Assembly: GCA_014860745.1 (NCBI GenBank)
Contig: JACZJC010000038.1
Span: forward strand, 1 to 47,731
DNA: 47,731 nucleotides
Source of the DNA: Anaerolineales bacterium
Lineage (GTDB): Bacteria; Chloroflexota; Anaerolineae; Anaerolineales; Villigracilaceae
Direction: 5' to 3'
Position 1 is the stretch's first letter, and each line of letters starts with the position of its first letter. The position numbers and the translations under genes were made by a program. Below are positions 1 through 8,791 of this stretch, piece by piece. The notes under the pieces are model-generated. The model saw only the letters and a list, made by a program, of their open reading frames with translations, was not told the DNA's origin and ran no database searches.

Positions 1-177
1 GAAGTTTGGGTCGATGGCGTACTCATCGCCACTATCAATGCCAAAACCAGCACTGTGGCATGGCAACATAAATATATTAGCCCGTCTTTTGCAGCTGGCA
101 CACATACCGTCCAGTTTAAACATGCAGGACCAACAGGCACAGTCATTGACCTCGATGCAGTCATGATTTTTCCATAA
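1..177 (+). CDS. C-terminal fragment of secreted carbohydrate-binding-like protein (partial)
   Basis: The reading frame is open from the first base to a TAA, giving the last 58 residues of a protein whose start lies outside the window. It begins EVWVDGVLIATINAK and ends DLDAVMIFP. It matches the last ~58 residues of the next gene almost residue for residue (EVWVDDSLVTTINAN, then YISPSFPAG, then HAGPTG). The beta-rich, aromatic-containing sequence with a terminal D-x-D-A pattern is typical of galactose-binding-like modules at the ends of secreted Chloroflexota proteins. Tandem duplication is the simplest explanation. The function of the missing part is unknown. Confidence 0.75.
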   Translation, partial: EVWVDGVLIATINAKTSTVAWQHKYISPSFAAGTHTVQFKHAGPTGTVIDLDAVMIFP

Positions 178-205
178 AAGGAAAAACCTAACTGGCTTTC
201 AACCA

Positions 206-259
206 ATTAGAACAACAAAAGCGGTGCGCATTTCAGCGCACCGCTTTTGTTGTTCTAAT
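206..259 (+). terminator. Strong intrinsic terminator, 24-bp perfect stem
   Basis: The arms at 206-229 and 236-259 are perfect reverse complements around a 6-base loop (ATTTCA). The stem has a GC-rich core (GCGGTGCGC) and ends in a T-rich run just after 259. It lies 28 bases after the stop of the partial lipoprotein gene and about 90 bases before the next start. It should stop the upstream transcript. Confidence 0.85.
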
Positions 260-321
260 TTTCAGCCTATTATTAGATATGGTTTCCAAAAACCTACCTC
301 TCCATTTCAATACAGAAATAT

Positions 322-327
322 TATAAT
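322..327 (+). promoter_or_regulatory. Possible -10 box (TATAAT)
   Basis: A consensus TATAAT lies 20 bases upstream of the lipoprotein start at 348, between the terminator and the ribosome-binding site AAAGGAAGG. No good -35 hexamer is seen at 16-18 bases upstream, so this is only a candidate promoter. Confidence 0.35.
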
Positions 328-347
328 TACACACAAAGGAAGGCTAT

Positions 348-1718
348 ATGAAACGGCCATGGTTTATCAGTGTGGTGTTGATACTACTCATTTCTGGGTG
401 CGACAATGGGATGGTCACGCCTACCCGAATAGTCACAACGATTCCCCCCACGAATACAGCTACCCCGACCACTTTTATTATGTCAACGACCTTTATGGGT
501 GGTTTTGAGACCGCTGTTTATCAGCTTGAAAACACAGTAAATAACTGGCATGATTCACAACCAGGTGCTTCATATCCACTGCTGGTAGACAGATTAACTC
601 GCGTGACGAGTCCTGTACGGACAGGGAATTACTCGCTTAAAGCAACAGTGAAGCCGGGTGATAATTATGGCTCAAGCGGAGAGCGCGCAGAAGTCTTTGG
701 AATGTACGGCTCAAGCGGGACGGAAATTTTTGAGAACGAAGCAAGTGGAACTCAATTCTACGCCATCAGCGTGTATTTACCGCTGGATTTTGTGGCTCCC
801 TCGGAGTGGGGGATTTTCCAGCAATTGCATGGAAGCGATGTATATCAAGCTCCTCCTCCCTTCGCAATAGGCGTAACCAATGATTATTATGTGCAAATGT
901 ATAGCGGCGATCTAGATGCTCTCAGTGACCCTAAAAAATCACACACAGTAAGATATCCATTGGGGGCGTTGCAACGCGGGAAATGGGTAGATTTTGTTTG
1001 GAAAATAAAATTTACAAAGACCTATACTGGCACTGTAGATGTATGGCAACGGGTTGAGGGCGAAATAATATTTACAAAAGTTCTTTCAGTTGCCAATATC
1101 CCCACACTTCAATTCAAATCGTCTGTTAGCGAAGGAGCCGTATTAGATGCTTATTGGAAAACGGGCTATTACACTTCGGTTGAAAATTTTACCCGTGTCA
1201 TTTACGTTGACTGCAATACACGCGGGGATAATTTTAATGATGTTGTAGCCGTGGCATTTCCGACCTCTTCGGAAACTCCTACGGCCGCCACTGCGTTCGC
1301 ATCCACCCCGACATCAACCGTTGCCCCTAATCTGATCGCGCCTGCTGTGCTCAGTGCGGGGACTTACGACGATAACAACCTTGGCTTTGCTTATTCTGGC
1401 TCCTGGCTCACCTACTCCGCAGTTGGACCATACAACAACACCTTGCACTATGCACAATCTATCGGAGATACTGCTTCCTTTTCCTTCAGAGGCACAAGTT
1501 TCAAAATTTTCTATACTGAAGCTAATGACCGCGGTAAGATTGAAGTTTGGGTCGATGACTCACTCGTTACTACCATCAATGCGAACACTAGGAGCGTGGC
1601 CTGGCAGCACAAGTACATTAGTCCGTCTTTCCCAGCAGGTATACATACCGTTTTGCTCAGGCACGCCGGGCCGACGGGCGCTTACATTGATCTTGACGCA
1701 GTCACAATTCTTCCTTAA
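348..1718 (+). CDS. Secreted lipoprotein, polysaccharide lyase-like with C-terminal binding module
   Basis: 456 residues. An N-terminal signal peptide ends in a lipobox (LLISGC, Cys18), so the protein is probably lipid-anchored outside the cell. A Thr/Pro-rich linker follows (about residues 25-45). Residues ~50-300 form a beta-jelly-roll-type catalytic region with the SGERAEV segment and a VYLP strand, as in the heparin-lyase-like polysaccharide lyase family (Pfam Polysacc_lyase). A second Thr/Ser/Pro linker (~305-325) leads to a C-terminal module shared with the partial gene at 1-177. The start is supported by AAAGGAAGG eight bases upstream. A likely role is trimming or remodelling acidic polysaccharide, perhaps the polymer made by the adjacent EPS locus. 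The substrate cannot be read from sequence, and a binding-only role is possible. Confidence 0.65.
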   Translation: MKRPWFISVVLILLISGCDNGMVTPTRIVTTIPPTNTATPTTFIMSTTFMGGFETAVYQLENTVNNWHDSQPGASYPLLVDRLTRVTSPVRTGNYSLKATVKPGDNYGSSGERAEVFGMYGSSGTEIFENEASGTQFYAISVYLPLDFVAPSEWGIFQQLHGSDVYQAPPPFAIGVTNDYYVQMYSGDLDALSDPKKSHTVRYPLGALQRGKWVDFVWKIKFTKTYTGTVDVWQRVEGEIIFTKVLSVANIPTLQFKSSVSEGAVLDAYWKTGYYTSVENFTRVIYVDCNTRGDNFNDVVAVAFPTSSETPTAATAFASTPTSTVAPNLIAPAVLSAGTYDDNNLGFAYSGSWLTYSAVGPYNNTLHYAQSIGDTASFSFRGTSFKIFYTEANDRGKIEVWVDDSLVTTINANTRSVAWQHKYISPSFPAGIHTVLLRHAGPTGAYIDLDAVTILP

Positions 1719-1731
1719 TTAAAGCAAAATC

Positions 1732-1752
1732 TAACTGGTTGAGAACCAGCTA
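1732..1752. terminator. Small hairpin between convergent genes
   Basis: TAACTGGTT (1732-1740) pairs with AACCAGCTA (1744-1752) around a 3-base loop, with one mismatch. It sits between the + strand lipoprotein and the - strand EPS operon, which converge here. A related sequence lies after the first lipoprotein copy (about 184-208), so it may also be part of the duplicated unit. No strong T run follows, so termination is uncertain. Confidence 0.35.
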
Positions 1753-1796
1753 ACCCGGGCTGGCGTAACAGGTTCGTTGCCTTCCATCGAACAAAA

Positions 1797-2828
1797 TCAA
1801 AAGATAGGTGATACGGACAAACAACGTGCCGGGTTGAGTGAAGCAATATGTATTAGATCATTATCGGGATGCGCAGAAACAAGCTGCAGGGTTTGGAGAA
1901 ACCTGAGCCATGCTTTCCAGATTGGCACATAAAGAGCATCGGAGCCAAACACAAGGCGGGTGGGGCTGATCTTTTCCAACACAAGCTGAAGAATGGATGG
2001 CTCAAGGTTGGATGTGTCGGCCATAAGGTTGGAGTGCTTCTCAAATAAATTATTCAATATAGTAAGAGTATCAATTGATTCTGCATGTGTCAGTCCGTAA
2101 CAGCCTGCATGAGCCAGAATTACTGGGGCGGTGGAAATGCTCCAGTTCACCATTGCGAGGCGGGAAATGGTTCCGTATTCTCTACACTCAATGGGTTCAA
2201 GACCTGGAGAACGGCCCCCATGCACCACCATGGGGAGATTAAGTTCTCCTACCGCCACCAGGGTTGCATTGGTCAAATCCTCCCCTTTTTTTGTAAGCGG
2301 ATCAATCCCTGTCAGGTTATGATGAAGCTTGATTGCGCGGATCCCATTCCTTTGGCGGGCGAAGCGGAAAAAGTCAGCCAATTTATCAGGCTGAATGTCA
2401 ATTGGCAAAGCACAGCCAGGAAATAAGCGGACTTCCTTTTCAAACATCTTCTGAGATACTTCCAACATTTCCTCAGCCTTCCCAGCCGTACGCGCCACAG
2501 GCAGAAGCAAGGCTCCAGAAAGACCCGCCAGATCGATCTGGTCTGTTAATACTTTTGGTCCTGTATGGTTATAAGTAAGTCGCGCCGCCAAAAGCAAAGC
2601 GCGTTGATTGTCGGGTATCGGTTGGGTTGGGTTGATGTCATCCAACACGGGCGGATGATATTTAAATAATCCTTTATTAAAAAGCCCTTCAATTTGTGGG
2701 TCTGGATTAAAACCAACATCTCCAGTAAGAACTTCATAAGGGTGAACATGCAAATCCAGAAAAGGATATGTCTTCCCCAGATCGCGCGCCCATTCAAGCA
2801 GCAACTGCGGGTTATCCAACTGTGACAT
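1797..2828 (-). CDS. Amidohydrolase-2 family metal-dependent hydrolase
   Basis: 343 residues, a TIM-barrel amidohydrolase. Visible motifs are the metal-binding DLHVHP near residue 24, the segment GIRAIKLHHN about midway, MVVHGG, ILAHAG and the late LVFGSDA aspartate. This set is typical of the COG2159/Amidohydro_2 group (decarboxylases, lactonases, small-molecule hydrolases). It is the last gene of the EPS operon, and its start overlaps the end of the adenylation gene by 17 bases. Its position beside adenylation, oxidase and carrier genes suggests it acts on the small acyl or amino-acid precursor, but the substrate is unknown. Confidence 0.75.
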   Translation of the reverse strand: MSQLDNPQLLLEWARDLGKTYPFLDLHVHPYEVLTGDVGFNPDPQIEGLFNKGLFKYHPPVLDDINPTQPIPDNQRALLLAARLTYNHTGPKVLTDQIDLAGLSGALLLPVARTAGKAEEMLEVSQKMFEKEVRLFPGCALPIDIQPDKLADFFRFARQRNGIRAIKLHHNLTGIDPLTKKGEDLTNATLVAVGELNLPMVVHGGRSPGLEPIECREYGTISRLAMVNWSISTAPVILAHAGCYGLTHAESIDTLTILNNLFEKHSNLMADTSNLEPSILQLVLEKISPTRLVFGSDALYVPIWKAWLRFLQTLQLVSAHPDNDLIHIASLNPARCLSVSPIF

Positions 2829-4419
2829 CGGGCACTCCTTCTGATCTTGAGTAGAGTTTTAATATCTCATCGCGAGCGATCTTTCCTCTGTCATTGCGCG
2901 GGAGTGCGGATACTTGAATGTATCGCTTCGGGATCATGTAAGCAGGGATCCTGTCTTCCAAAAACTGAGACAACACTCGAACATTGACCTGCTCTTCCGC
3001 TTCGAACAAAGCCACCAGCTCGGTCAATCCTGTGCCATTCGTGTCCATGAGGAGCACAACTGTATCCCTTATCTCTGGATGCGCCATGAGATTAGTTTCG
3101 ATCTCAGCCAGTTCAATGCGATATCCCATCCACTTAACTTGATGGTCTTTCCTAGAAATGAAAATATAATTCCCTTCTTCATTCTCGCGAACGAGGTCAC
3201 CAGTACGATAAATCCTTTCGCCCACAGTACTGCATTCTGCGGGAGGCGGGGTGAAATTCTTTTTTGTCTTTTCAATATCGTTGAGATATCCTTTGGCGAG
3301 ACAAACGCCAGAGATGCATAGCTCGCCAATTTCACCACGCCTGACGGGCAGACCATCCTCGTCAATCAGGATAACTTTGGCTCCTTTACAGGGGCGGCCA
3401 ATGGGAATGGGTTGGCTAGCTTCGGGAATAGACTCTACGTGGTAACAAAGTGAAACTCCAGTCGCTTCGGTGGGACCATATCCGTTATAAAACGATTTGG
3501 CGGGAAATGTATTCATCCATTTCGCAAGGTATTGGGGAGCCAGCGGCTCTCCAGCGAAGATTATGGTTCGCAGGTCTGGCATGCGGCCTGGGTGAAGTAC
3601 ACCTGCACGGCACATATACATTAACAGAGAAGATACGCCCTTCCAGATCGTTATATTTTCATGTTCAATAAATTGAACCAGTTTTTCGGGAAAGAGCAGC
3701 AGACCTTCACTTGCGACACACAAAGCTGCACCTGTTGCAAGCGAACAAAAAATATCAAAAGTTGACATGTCAAAATAAAAGGGGGCAGTCCCGAGGATTC
3801 GATCTTCGGCTGTAATGTTGAAATACTGTATCGCCCAATCAATATAATTTCTGATATTAGCGTGCGTAATCATCACCCCTTTGGGCACGCCAGTGGAGCC
3901 TGATGTGTAGAGGACATAAGCAACATCATCTGAACTGAGTCCAAAAGTCAACGCGCTGGGCGCAGACATAATCTCTTCGAGGTAGAAAACTTTCTCTCGT
4001 GATGGCAGCAACTCACCGCGCGGTGTGAGGCATATCAATGCTGGCTGAATATTCAGGAGAGTCGTCCGTTTGATGATTTCCTCCAAAGTGGCGGCGTTAC
4101 AGATAATCGCATCTGGCATTGCATCTTCAACGATTTGTTTCCAGCGTTCGAGAGGAGTCTTCTGATCCACTGGAATATAGGCCGCGCCCGATTTTAATAT
4201 GCCAAGCGTGGAGACGATGCAATCGAGGTCTCTTTTTAAATAATAAACAACGCGCCTGCCCTGGGAAATACCGAGACCCGTTAGAAAATAACCCAACTGA
4301 TCTGAAAGAAGGGCGAGCGCGCCAAAGGTAAGGCTTGTGCGTCCATCGGTGACAGCGATTTTTTTCGGGAATAATTTCGCCGAGTGATCAAGGTAGTGAT
4401 GGACAAGGTGTTCGGGCAT
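2812..4419 (-). CDS. Free-standing amino-acid adenylation enzyme (NRPS A-domain-like)
   Basis: 535 residues of the ANL superfamily. The P-loop YTSGSTGVPKG is at 171-181, A4-type motif FDMSTFDIF at 216-224, then NGYGPTEAT, the YRTGDL motif, and a C-terminal NDRGKIARDE with the catalytic lysine. The Asp of the A4 motif that usually contacts an amino-acid alpha-amino group is present (Asp217). Together these favour amino-acid over fatty-acid activation. No carrier domain is fused, but a separate carrier protein lies two genes upstream. It would form an aminoacyl-AMP and load it on that carrier. The layout resembles PltF/CloN4 prolyl-AMP ligases and also DltA. The A4 residues differ from the common proline code, so the substrate is open. 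Confidence 0.8.
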   Translation of the reverse strand: MPEHLVHHYLDHSAKLFPKKIAVTDGRTSLTFGALALLSDQLGYFLTGLGISQGRRVVYYLKRDLDCIVSTLGILKSGAAYIPVDQKTPLERWKQIVEDAMPDAIICNAATLEEIIKRTTLLNIQPALICLTPRGELLPSREKVFYLEEIMSAPSALTFGLSSDDVAYVLYTSGSTGVPKGVMITHANIRNYIDWAIQYFNITAEDRILGTAPFYFDMSTFDIFCSLATGAALCVASEGLLLFPEKLVQFIEHENITIWKGVSSLLMYMCRAGVLHPGRMPDLRTIIFAGEPLAPQYLAKWMNTFPAKSFYNGYGPTEATGVSLCYHVESIPEASQPIPIGRPCKGAKVILIDEDGLPVRRGEIGELCISGVCLAKGYLNDIEKTKKNFTPPPAECSTVGERIYRTGDLVRENEEGNYIFISRKDHQVKWMGYRIELAEIETNLMAHPEIRDTVVLLMDTNGTGLTELVALFEAEEQVNVRVLSQFLEDRIPAYMIPKRYIQVSALPRNDRGKIARDEILKLYSRSEGVPDVTVG

Positions 4420-4422
4420 AAT

Positions 4423-5568
4423 TTACAAACCTGCGATTCGGGCGATGATATTGGCCTGCATTTCGGATGTGCCAGAATAGATCGTGGATGCGATGCTGTC
4501 GCGCAGATCGCGCTCCACTTCGTATTCAACCATGTATCCATAGCCGCCGCGAATCTGTACTGCATCCATACATGCCTGCTTCAAACTTTCGCTAATAAAT
4601 AATTTGGCTGTGGACGTTTCAAGCGCGGCGCGTTTTCGTTGTGACTTAAGATACGCCGCATTGTACAAGGCCAGCCTGCCCAGTTCTGCATTGACCTTCA
4701 TCATTGCGATCTTGTGCGAAATGGCCTGAAAATCTCCGATGGGCTGACCGAACGCCTTGCGATCCTTCGCATACTGAACGCACTCTTCAAGCACGCGTTC
4801 AAGTTCTCCCAACAGACAGGCAGGGATGAGCGTGCGTTCCCATTCCATGGCTTCGCCAAAGAGGATCGCTCCCTGACCTTCTCTTCCCACTATTGAACTT
4901 TCGGGAATATAACAATCCGAGAAGGACAACTCGCCATTGGTTAATGTGCGGAGTCCCATTTTTTCCATTGGCTTCCCTGCTGAAAAACCTGCGTCGCCTT
5001 TGGAAACAAGGAAACACGAAATGCCACCCAAAGTTTTTTTTGCACGGTCGGTTACTGCAAAGACCAGCGCTCGATCTGCAACAGGCCCATTACTGATCAT
5101 GGTCTTCGTGCCATTTAGAATGTAGCCGCCATCGGTTTTGGATGCAAATGTTTGCATGGCAAAAGCATCAGAACCTGACCCAGGTTCTGTAATCGCCTGA
5201 GCATAGATCAATTTTCCTGAAACCAGATCAGGCAATATTTGTGAGACCTGTTCCTTGTTCCCGAATAATTGAAGTTGGATGCCACAGATGATCTGGGTAG
5301 CCATCGAATGGACAAGACCCGAATCTTTGCAGGCATATCCCAGAGCATGAAAAGCCGCAACGGCAGTAACAAAATCGAAGCCATCGCCTCCTAACGACTC
5401 TGGAAAAGGAATGGCAAAAATCCTCATCTCGGCGCATTTCTTCCATAACTCACGTGGGAACACCCCCAACCTATCCCGCTCCACAATGCCTGGATTGAGG
5501 TCGCGGCGGGCAAAGTCGATGATGGTTTTTCTAATTTCCTTCTGTTCCTCAGTAAATGCGAAATTCAT
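4423..5568 (-). CDS. Acyl-CoA dehydrogenase-like flavoprotein (PltE/CloN3-type oxidase candidate)
   Basis: 381 residues, full length for the family. It has the N-terminal helical FTEEQKE start, AITEPGSGSDA (FAD/substrate loop), NGTKTMISNGPVAD, the MEWER segment, IRGGYGYM and a C-terminal IYSGTSEMQ. Several segments (ALGYACKDSGLV, NGPVAD, AMEWERTLIPACLLG, RDSIASTIYSGTSEMQ) match my memory of the prolyl-carrier-protein dehydrogenases better than beta-oxidation enzymes. It lies between the carrier protein and the adenylation enzyme with gaps of 3-12 bases. It would oxidise the carrier-bound acyl or aminoacyl group using FAD. An ordinary acyl-CoA dehydrogenase role remains possible. Confidence 0.75.
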   Translation of the reverse strand: MNFAFTEEQKEIRKTIIDFARRDLNPGIVERDRLGVFPRELWKKCAEMRIFAIPFPESLGGDGFDFVTAVAAFHALGYACKDSGLVHSMATQIICGIQLQLFGNKEQVSQILPDLVSGKLIYAQAITEPGSGSDAFAMQTFASKTDGGYILNGTKTMISNGPVADRALVFAVTDRAKKTLGGISCFLVSKGDAGFSAGKPMEKMGLRTLTNGELSFSDCYIPESSIVGREGQGAILFGEAMEWERTLIPACLLGELERVLEECVQYAKDRKAFGQPIGDFQAISHKIAMMKVNAELGRLALYNAAYLKSQRKRAALETSTAKLFISESLKQACMDAVQIRGGYGYMVEYEVERDLRDSIASTIYSGTSEMQANIIARIAGL

Positions 5569-5580
5569 TTCGCACCTCCG

Positions 5581-5829
5581 TTACCGAACCAGATGGCGGT
5601 CAACAAGAGTGGTGATGGTGGAGATGGATTCAAAATTTTCTGGCAGAAGTTCATCGCCAGGGATCTGAATTGAGAATTTATCTTCAAGAAATGCCAAGAG
5701 GGTCATGACACCCATTGAGTCAATAATTCCCGATTCAATGAGCGAATCCTGATCATGTAAAGGATCCTTGAGGGTTCCATGCAGGATCTCCCCAGTAATA
5801 AAATCTCTGATGCTGTCACTCGTACTCAT
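5581..5829 (-). CDS. Free-standing acyl/peptidyl carrier protein
   Basis: 82 residues, the usual size for a discrete carrier protein. The phosphopantetheine site is DSMG with Ser38, preceded by the typical ESGIID and followed by a helix ending in FSIQIPGDEL. Its start overlaps the stop of the GNAT gene by 4 bases (ATGA), showing translational coupling. It would carry the substrate activated by the adenylation enzyme at 2812-4419 and modified by the flavoprotein at 4423-5568. No phosphopantetheinyl transferase is encoded here. Confidence 0.85.
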   Translation of the reverse strand: MSTSDSIRDFITGEILHGTLKDPLHDQDSLIESGIIDSMGVMTLLAFLEDKFSIQIPGDELLPENFESISTITTLVDRHLVR

Positions 5830-6470
5830 ACGACCTCCTCTTTGGATTTCAAAATAAAAAAGAACCTGGATACACGTCTTTTAGGAAGCTCCTTGAACTT
5901 GAGCATTCGGTGCATCCAGAGTGCGGGAAGGTTGTCTTCCCAATAATATCCATACACCCGCTGAAATCCTTCCATCTTCAACGCCGCCTGGAGTGTTTTT
6001 TGGAGCGGGACCGCGAGATTTTTTCCCCGATATGTAGAGGGAATCAACATATCGAAGGCGTATGCATCTCCTAGGCTACAGACGATATCCAGCATTCGAA
6101 GATCAGGATGATAAATAGCCTTTCCATCTTTTCGCAGTGCAATACACCAAAGATCCCCCACGATAGTGGAATCCTTTGCAACAGCAAAACCACGAAAACC
6201 TTGCTTGAGATTACGCAAAGCTTTCAATCCGCGGCTCGGAACGGCAAAGATCCATTTCCCGGTTTGCAGATCATCCATCGTTATTTCAACAAACTGAAAC
6301 TCAGCGTTGTTCAACTGACCAGCAAGAGGAAGATTTGCCGTCAAGAGATCCATTTCCACGGGGATGGCCCATCTATTCCAGAATACCCGTGGGCGAAAGA
6401 TATTTTTGACACCATCTTCCGCCAAAGTTTCAATCACTTGATGAAATACGATCCTTATCGATGTAAGCAT
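5826..6470 (-). CDS. GNAT-like acyltransferase
   Basis: 214 residues. The central part (LIPSTYRGKNLAVPLQ) has the pattern of the GNAT acyl-CoA pyrophosphate-binding loop, followed by a helix and by YYWEDNLPALWMHRMLKF, a typical late GNAT segment with the N-x-x-x-x-x-x-x-x-x-LGF shape. A GGAG lies ~10 bases upstream of the ATG. It sits between the carrier protein and a polysaccharide deacetylase. It could move the carrier-bound acyl group onto a free amine exposed by that deacetylase. This is inferred from neighbourhood, not from a known homologue. Confidence 0.6.
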   Translation of the reverse strand: MLTSIRIVFHQVIETLAEDGVKNIFRPRVFWNRWAIPVEMDLLTANLPLAGQLNNAEFQFVEITMDDLQTGKWIFAVPSRGLKALRNLKQGFRGFAVAKDSTIVGDLWCIALRKDGKAIYHPDLRMLDIVCSLGDAYAFDMLIPSTYRGKNLAVPLQKTLQAALKMEGFQRVYGYYWEDNLPALWMHRMLKFKELPKRRVSRFFFILKSKEEVV

Positions 6471-6477
6471 TGTTTAA

Positions 6478-7701
6478 TTACTCCATCTTAATCACGATTG
6501 ATTCTCTGTTGGAAATCAGGATGCTGGTATTGTTCTCTTCCAGAGAAGCGCATGCCATCATAAGAGGTTGATCAACAGCGTGCGTTTCGCAATTACTGCG
6601 ATTCTTCCACCAGGATACAACTTCCTGCGGCAACGCATGCCAGTATCCCGTACGCGCTCTCATCGCGCCCAAAAATGTTCGGTAAATTTCCTTGACTTGG
6701 CCTTCGCCCGAATAGTCTGGATGCACATTTACCAGAGCCATTCCATGATATTTTTCAATAAACTCGATCTTGTCGAACCATATCTTCGGCGAGGTCTCGC
6801 GCATTACTTCGTACAATGTGCAATCTTGAGGAAGGGTATAGGGTAGTTCAATGAAACGGCCTGTTGTAAATGGCCAAATACTCATTACCCCGCCTGGCAT
6901 GGGCTCATAGGGATCGGTATCGAAAAATGACAGGTCATATTCCAAGTCCAGTAATTGCATCCAATCAGGATTGCGGATCATGAGAGGAGCGCGGAATCCA
7001 TGTGCCTGAAATTCATGCAGATACTGGTTAATGCGCACAGAGCGCTGGGTAAATCGATCATAGGTATCGAACATCTTGCTGTCGTGCTTTAGCCCATGCA
7101 CGCCAATCTCGAATCCGCGCTCTCGCAGATCATGCACCAAACCCCAGTCAATAGGGTAGACCTCAGGAACAAAATTGAACATCGAACGAAATCCAAGAGC
7201 TTCTTCCATATCGGCTAAAACTGGTACGAGACGTTGGCCTTTGGCAGACTCGATATCATGCGTTAGGACAAAAGCGTATCTTTTTCCCTCAGGCCAAAAA
7301 CGCCTGAATGCAATTTCTTCTTTTTCAGACAAAAGCAATACCTGGCGAAGTAATTCCCACTGGAATTTCACATAGTGCGATTCGATCGGCCAGCCCATGG
7401 CCGACTTGCCATTCAAGAGGAAGTTATATTTCTGACGCATCCGAATGATCATTGATCTGGGAAGATAAGGTTTTAGTAAATAATATATACTTCTGAAAAA
7501 TCCTATCTTGTAACGGTTTTTACCAAACCGTGCCTCGCCCAATGTATATTCCAATACATCTTCGATATTTTTTATTTCAGCAGGAAAGCCAAGTATGGGT
7601 ATCGCGTTTTGGATAGCCAAATTCCAGATCTCAGCAGGCGGATCTGGGTTACAGAGCCAAAATTTCTGGGGTGTGTTTGCCGTCCAAAGGTTAGATGCCA
7701 T
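6478..7701 (-). CDS. NodB-like polysaccharide deacetylase family protein
   Basis: 407 residues. The NodB homology region starts near residue 143: THD at 147-149 (first metal ligand region) and HGLKHD at 202-207 (second and third ligands), then FRAPLMIRNPD as motif 3 and a late LVNVHPDY as motif 5. The ~140 N-terminal residues are not recognised. Members remove N- or O-acetyl groups from polysaccharides or lipid-linked sugars. Its place beside GNAT and FemAB genes suggests it frees amino groups for re-acylation. There is no signal peptide, so it may act on lipid-linked intermediates inside the cell. Confidence 0.75.
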   Translation of the reverse strand: MASNLWTANTPQKFWLCNPDPPAEIWNLAIQNAIPILGFPAEIKNIEDVLEYTLGEARFGKNRYKIGFFRSIYYLLKPYLPRSMIIRMRQKYNFLLNGKSAMGWPIESHYVKFQWELLRQVLLLSEKEEIAFRRFWPEGKRYAFVLTHDIESAKGQRLVPVLADMEEALGFRSMFNFVPEVYPIDWGLVHDLRERGFEIGVHGLKHDSKMFDTYDRFTQRSVRINQYLHEFQAHGFRAPLMIRNPDWMQLLDLEYDLSFFDTDPYEPMPGGVMSIWPFTTGRFIELPYTLPQDCTLYEVMRETSPKIWFDKIEFIEKYHGMALVNVHPDYSGEGQVKEIYRTFLGAMRARTGYWHALPQEVVSWWKNRSNCETHAVDQPLMMACASLEENNTSILISNRESIVIKME

Positions 7702-7706
7702 GTTAG

Positions 7707-8744
7707 TTATCCAAAATGCTTATATAGGATTTCGCCGCTGAGTCTACATACCCAGGCGGGTGATTTTCGTATGATCACATGCATCATTTCCAATAAATGA
7801 CCATTAGGCGCTTGTTTTGGTTCACAAGCAAGCCTGGTATAAATCAACGGTATTTCCTGAGCACCCCAACGACTCTTAAAATCGCGCAACCCGTTGTTGT
7901 CGATCGATGTTCTCCCAAGATCCAGGCTAGTAAAACCGTTATCACAGCCCCATCGAATGGCGCTCCAGAAGATCAGGTGATTGGGGCGCAGATGCAGATC
8001 TTCTGATGTCGATGCGCCATATTTGTAAGTAAGCGTCTGGCTCCAATGCAGAAAGACCGCACCCGCCAGACATCTCCCATCCTCGTATGCAAGCAGAACA
8101 AATCCCAATCCCTGTTCGATCAATCTTTTGTGCAGCAGTTCAAAATAACGATAGGGCTGAATCGGGACACCCTGTCTGCGCCTTGTTTGTAGATGAAGGG
8201 AATAGAATGCCTGTACATCTTCCAAGCTCCTCCCTATTTTGATCTGCACACCATGAGTTTGGGCAGTTTTTATATTGCGCCGATGTGAATGGTGTATTCG
8301 CTCTGCTGCTTTTTCCAATGCGCTGCCGAGTTGGACAGTGTGGAGAACATACTCGGCTGAGGATTGAATCTCAGATTGAGCAGGCAGTGCCCAGCGTAGT
8401 TCCATTTTCGGGGTTCCAGGTTCGTGCGCCTTGAAAGTCAATTCCTCTGCGAATTTTCCTAACGCGGTAGAATCGCAAGAGAGGGGCGCACAGTGATCGC
8501 TGAAAGGAAGGGAAACCCAGCGACGGCGAGCGATTTTGCTATTGACTTCCATCATTGGCAAACCGGCACAAATATTCCCATGTGCATCGCGCAAAATAAC
8601 AATAAAAGGCCGGTATCCATAGCACTCTTGCATCAACCGTGACCAGGCCGTATGATGAAAAATATTGGCTGGTTCCTGCGTTGCGGCAAAGGTTTGCCAG
8701 TCATTATTTGAATGGTCTAGAAATTCTAATTTCGATGTGCTCAT
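7707..8744 (-). CDS. FemAB/GNAT-fold acyltransferase, copy 1
   Basis: About 345 residues from an ATG at 8744. The frame is open further upstream, but that part overlaps the neighbour and lacks a ribosome-binding site. The C-terminal half has the FemAB-type core: HSHRRNIKTAQTHGV, LVLLAYEDGRCLAGAVFLHW-like strand, and NHLIFWSAIRWGCDNG with LDLGRTS. Family members transfer aminoacyl groups or act in EPS loci as peptidyl-like acyltransferases. It pairs with a second FemAB-like gene immediately upstream. I infer transfer of an amino-acid-derived group onto a sugar or lipid carrier. Confidence 0.65.
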   Translation of the reverse strand: MSTSKLEFLDHSNNDWQTFAATQEPANIFHHTAWSRLMQECYGYRPFIVILRDAHGNICAGLPMMEVNSKIARRRWVSLPFSDHCAPLSCDSTALGKFAEELTFKAHEPGTPKMELRWALPAQSEIQSSAEYVLHTVQLGSALEKAAERIHHSHRRNIKTAQTHGVQIKIGRSLEDVQAFYSLHLQTRRRQGVPIQPYRYFELLHKRLIEQGLGFVLLAYEDGRCLAGAVFLHWSQTLTYKYGASTSEDLHLRPNHLIFWSAIRWGCDNGFTSLDLGRTSIDNNGLRDFKSRWGAQEIPLIYTRLACEPKQAPNGHLLEMMHVIIRKSPAWVCRLSGEILYKHFG

Positions 8745-8791
8745 ATTAATCAAGTCTCGGTTTCCGTAAAAACCTGGGGGTCTCGTTGTTC

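Noticed and set aside
4423-5568. Ordinary fatty-acid beta-oxidation gene
   Set aside because: No thiolase, hydratase or CoA ligase of that pathway is near, and the gene is locked between a carrier protein and an adenylation gene; kept only as an alternative.
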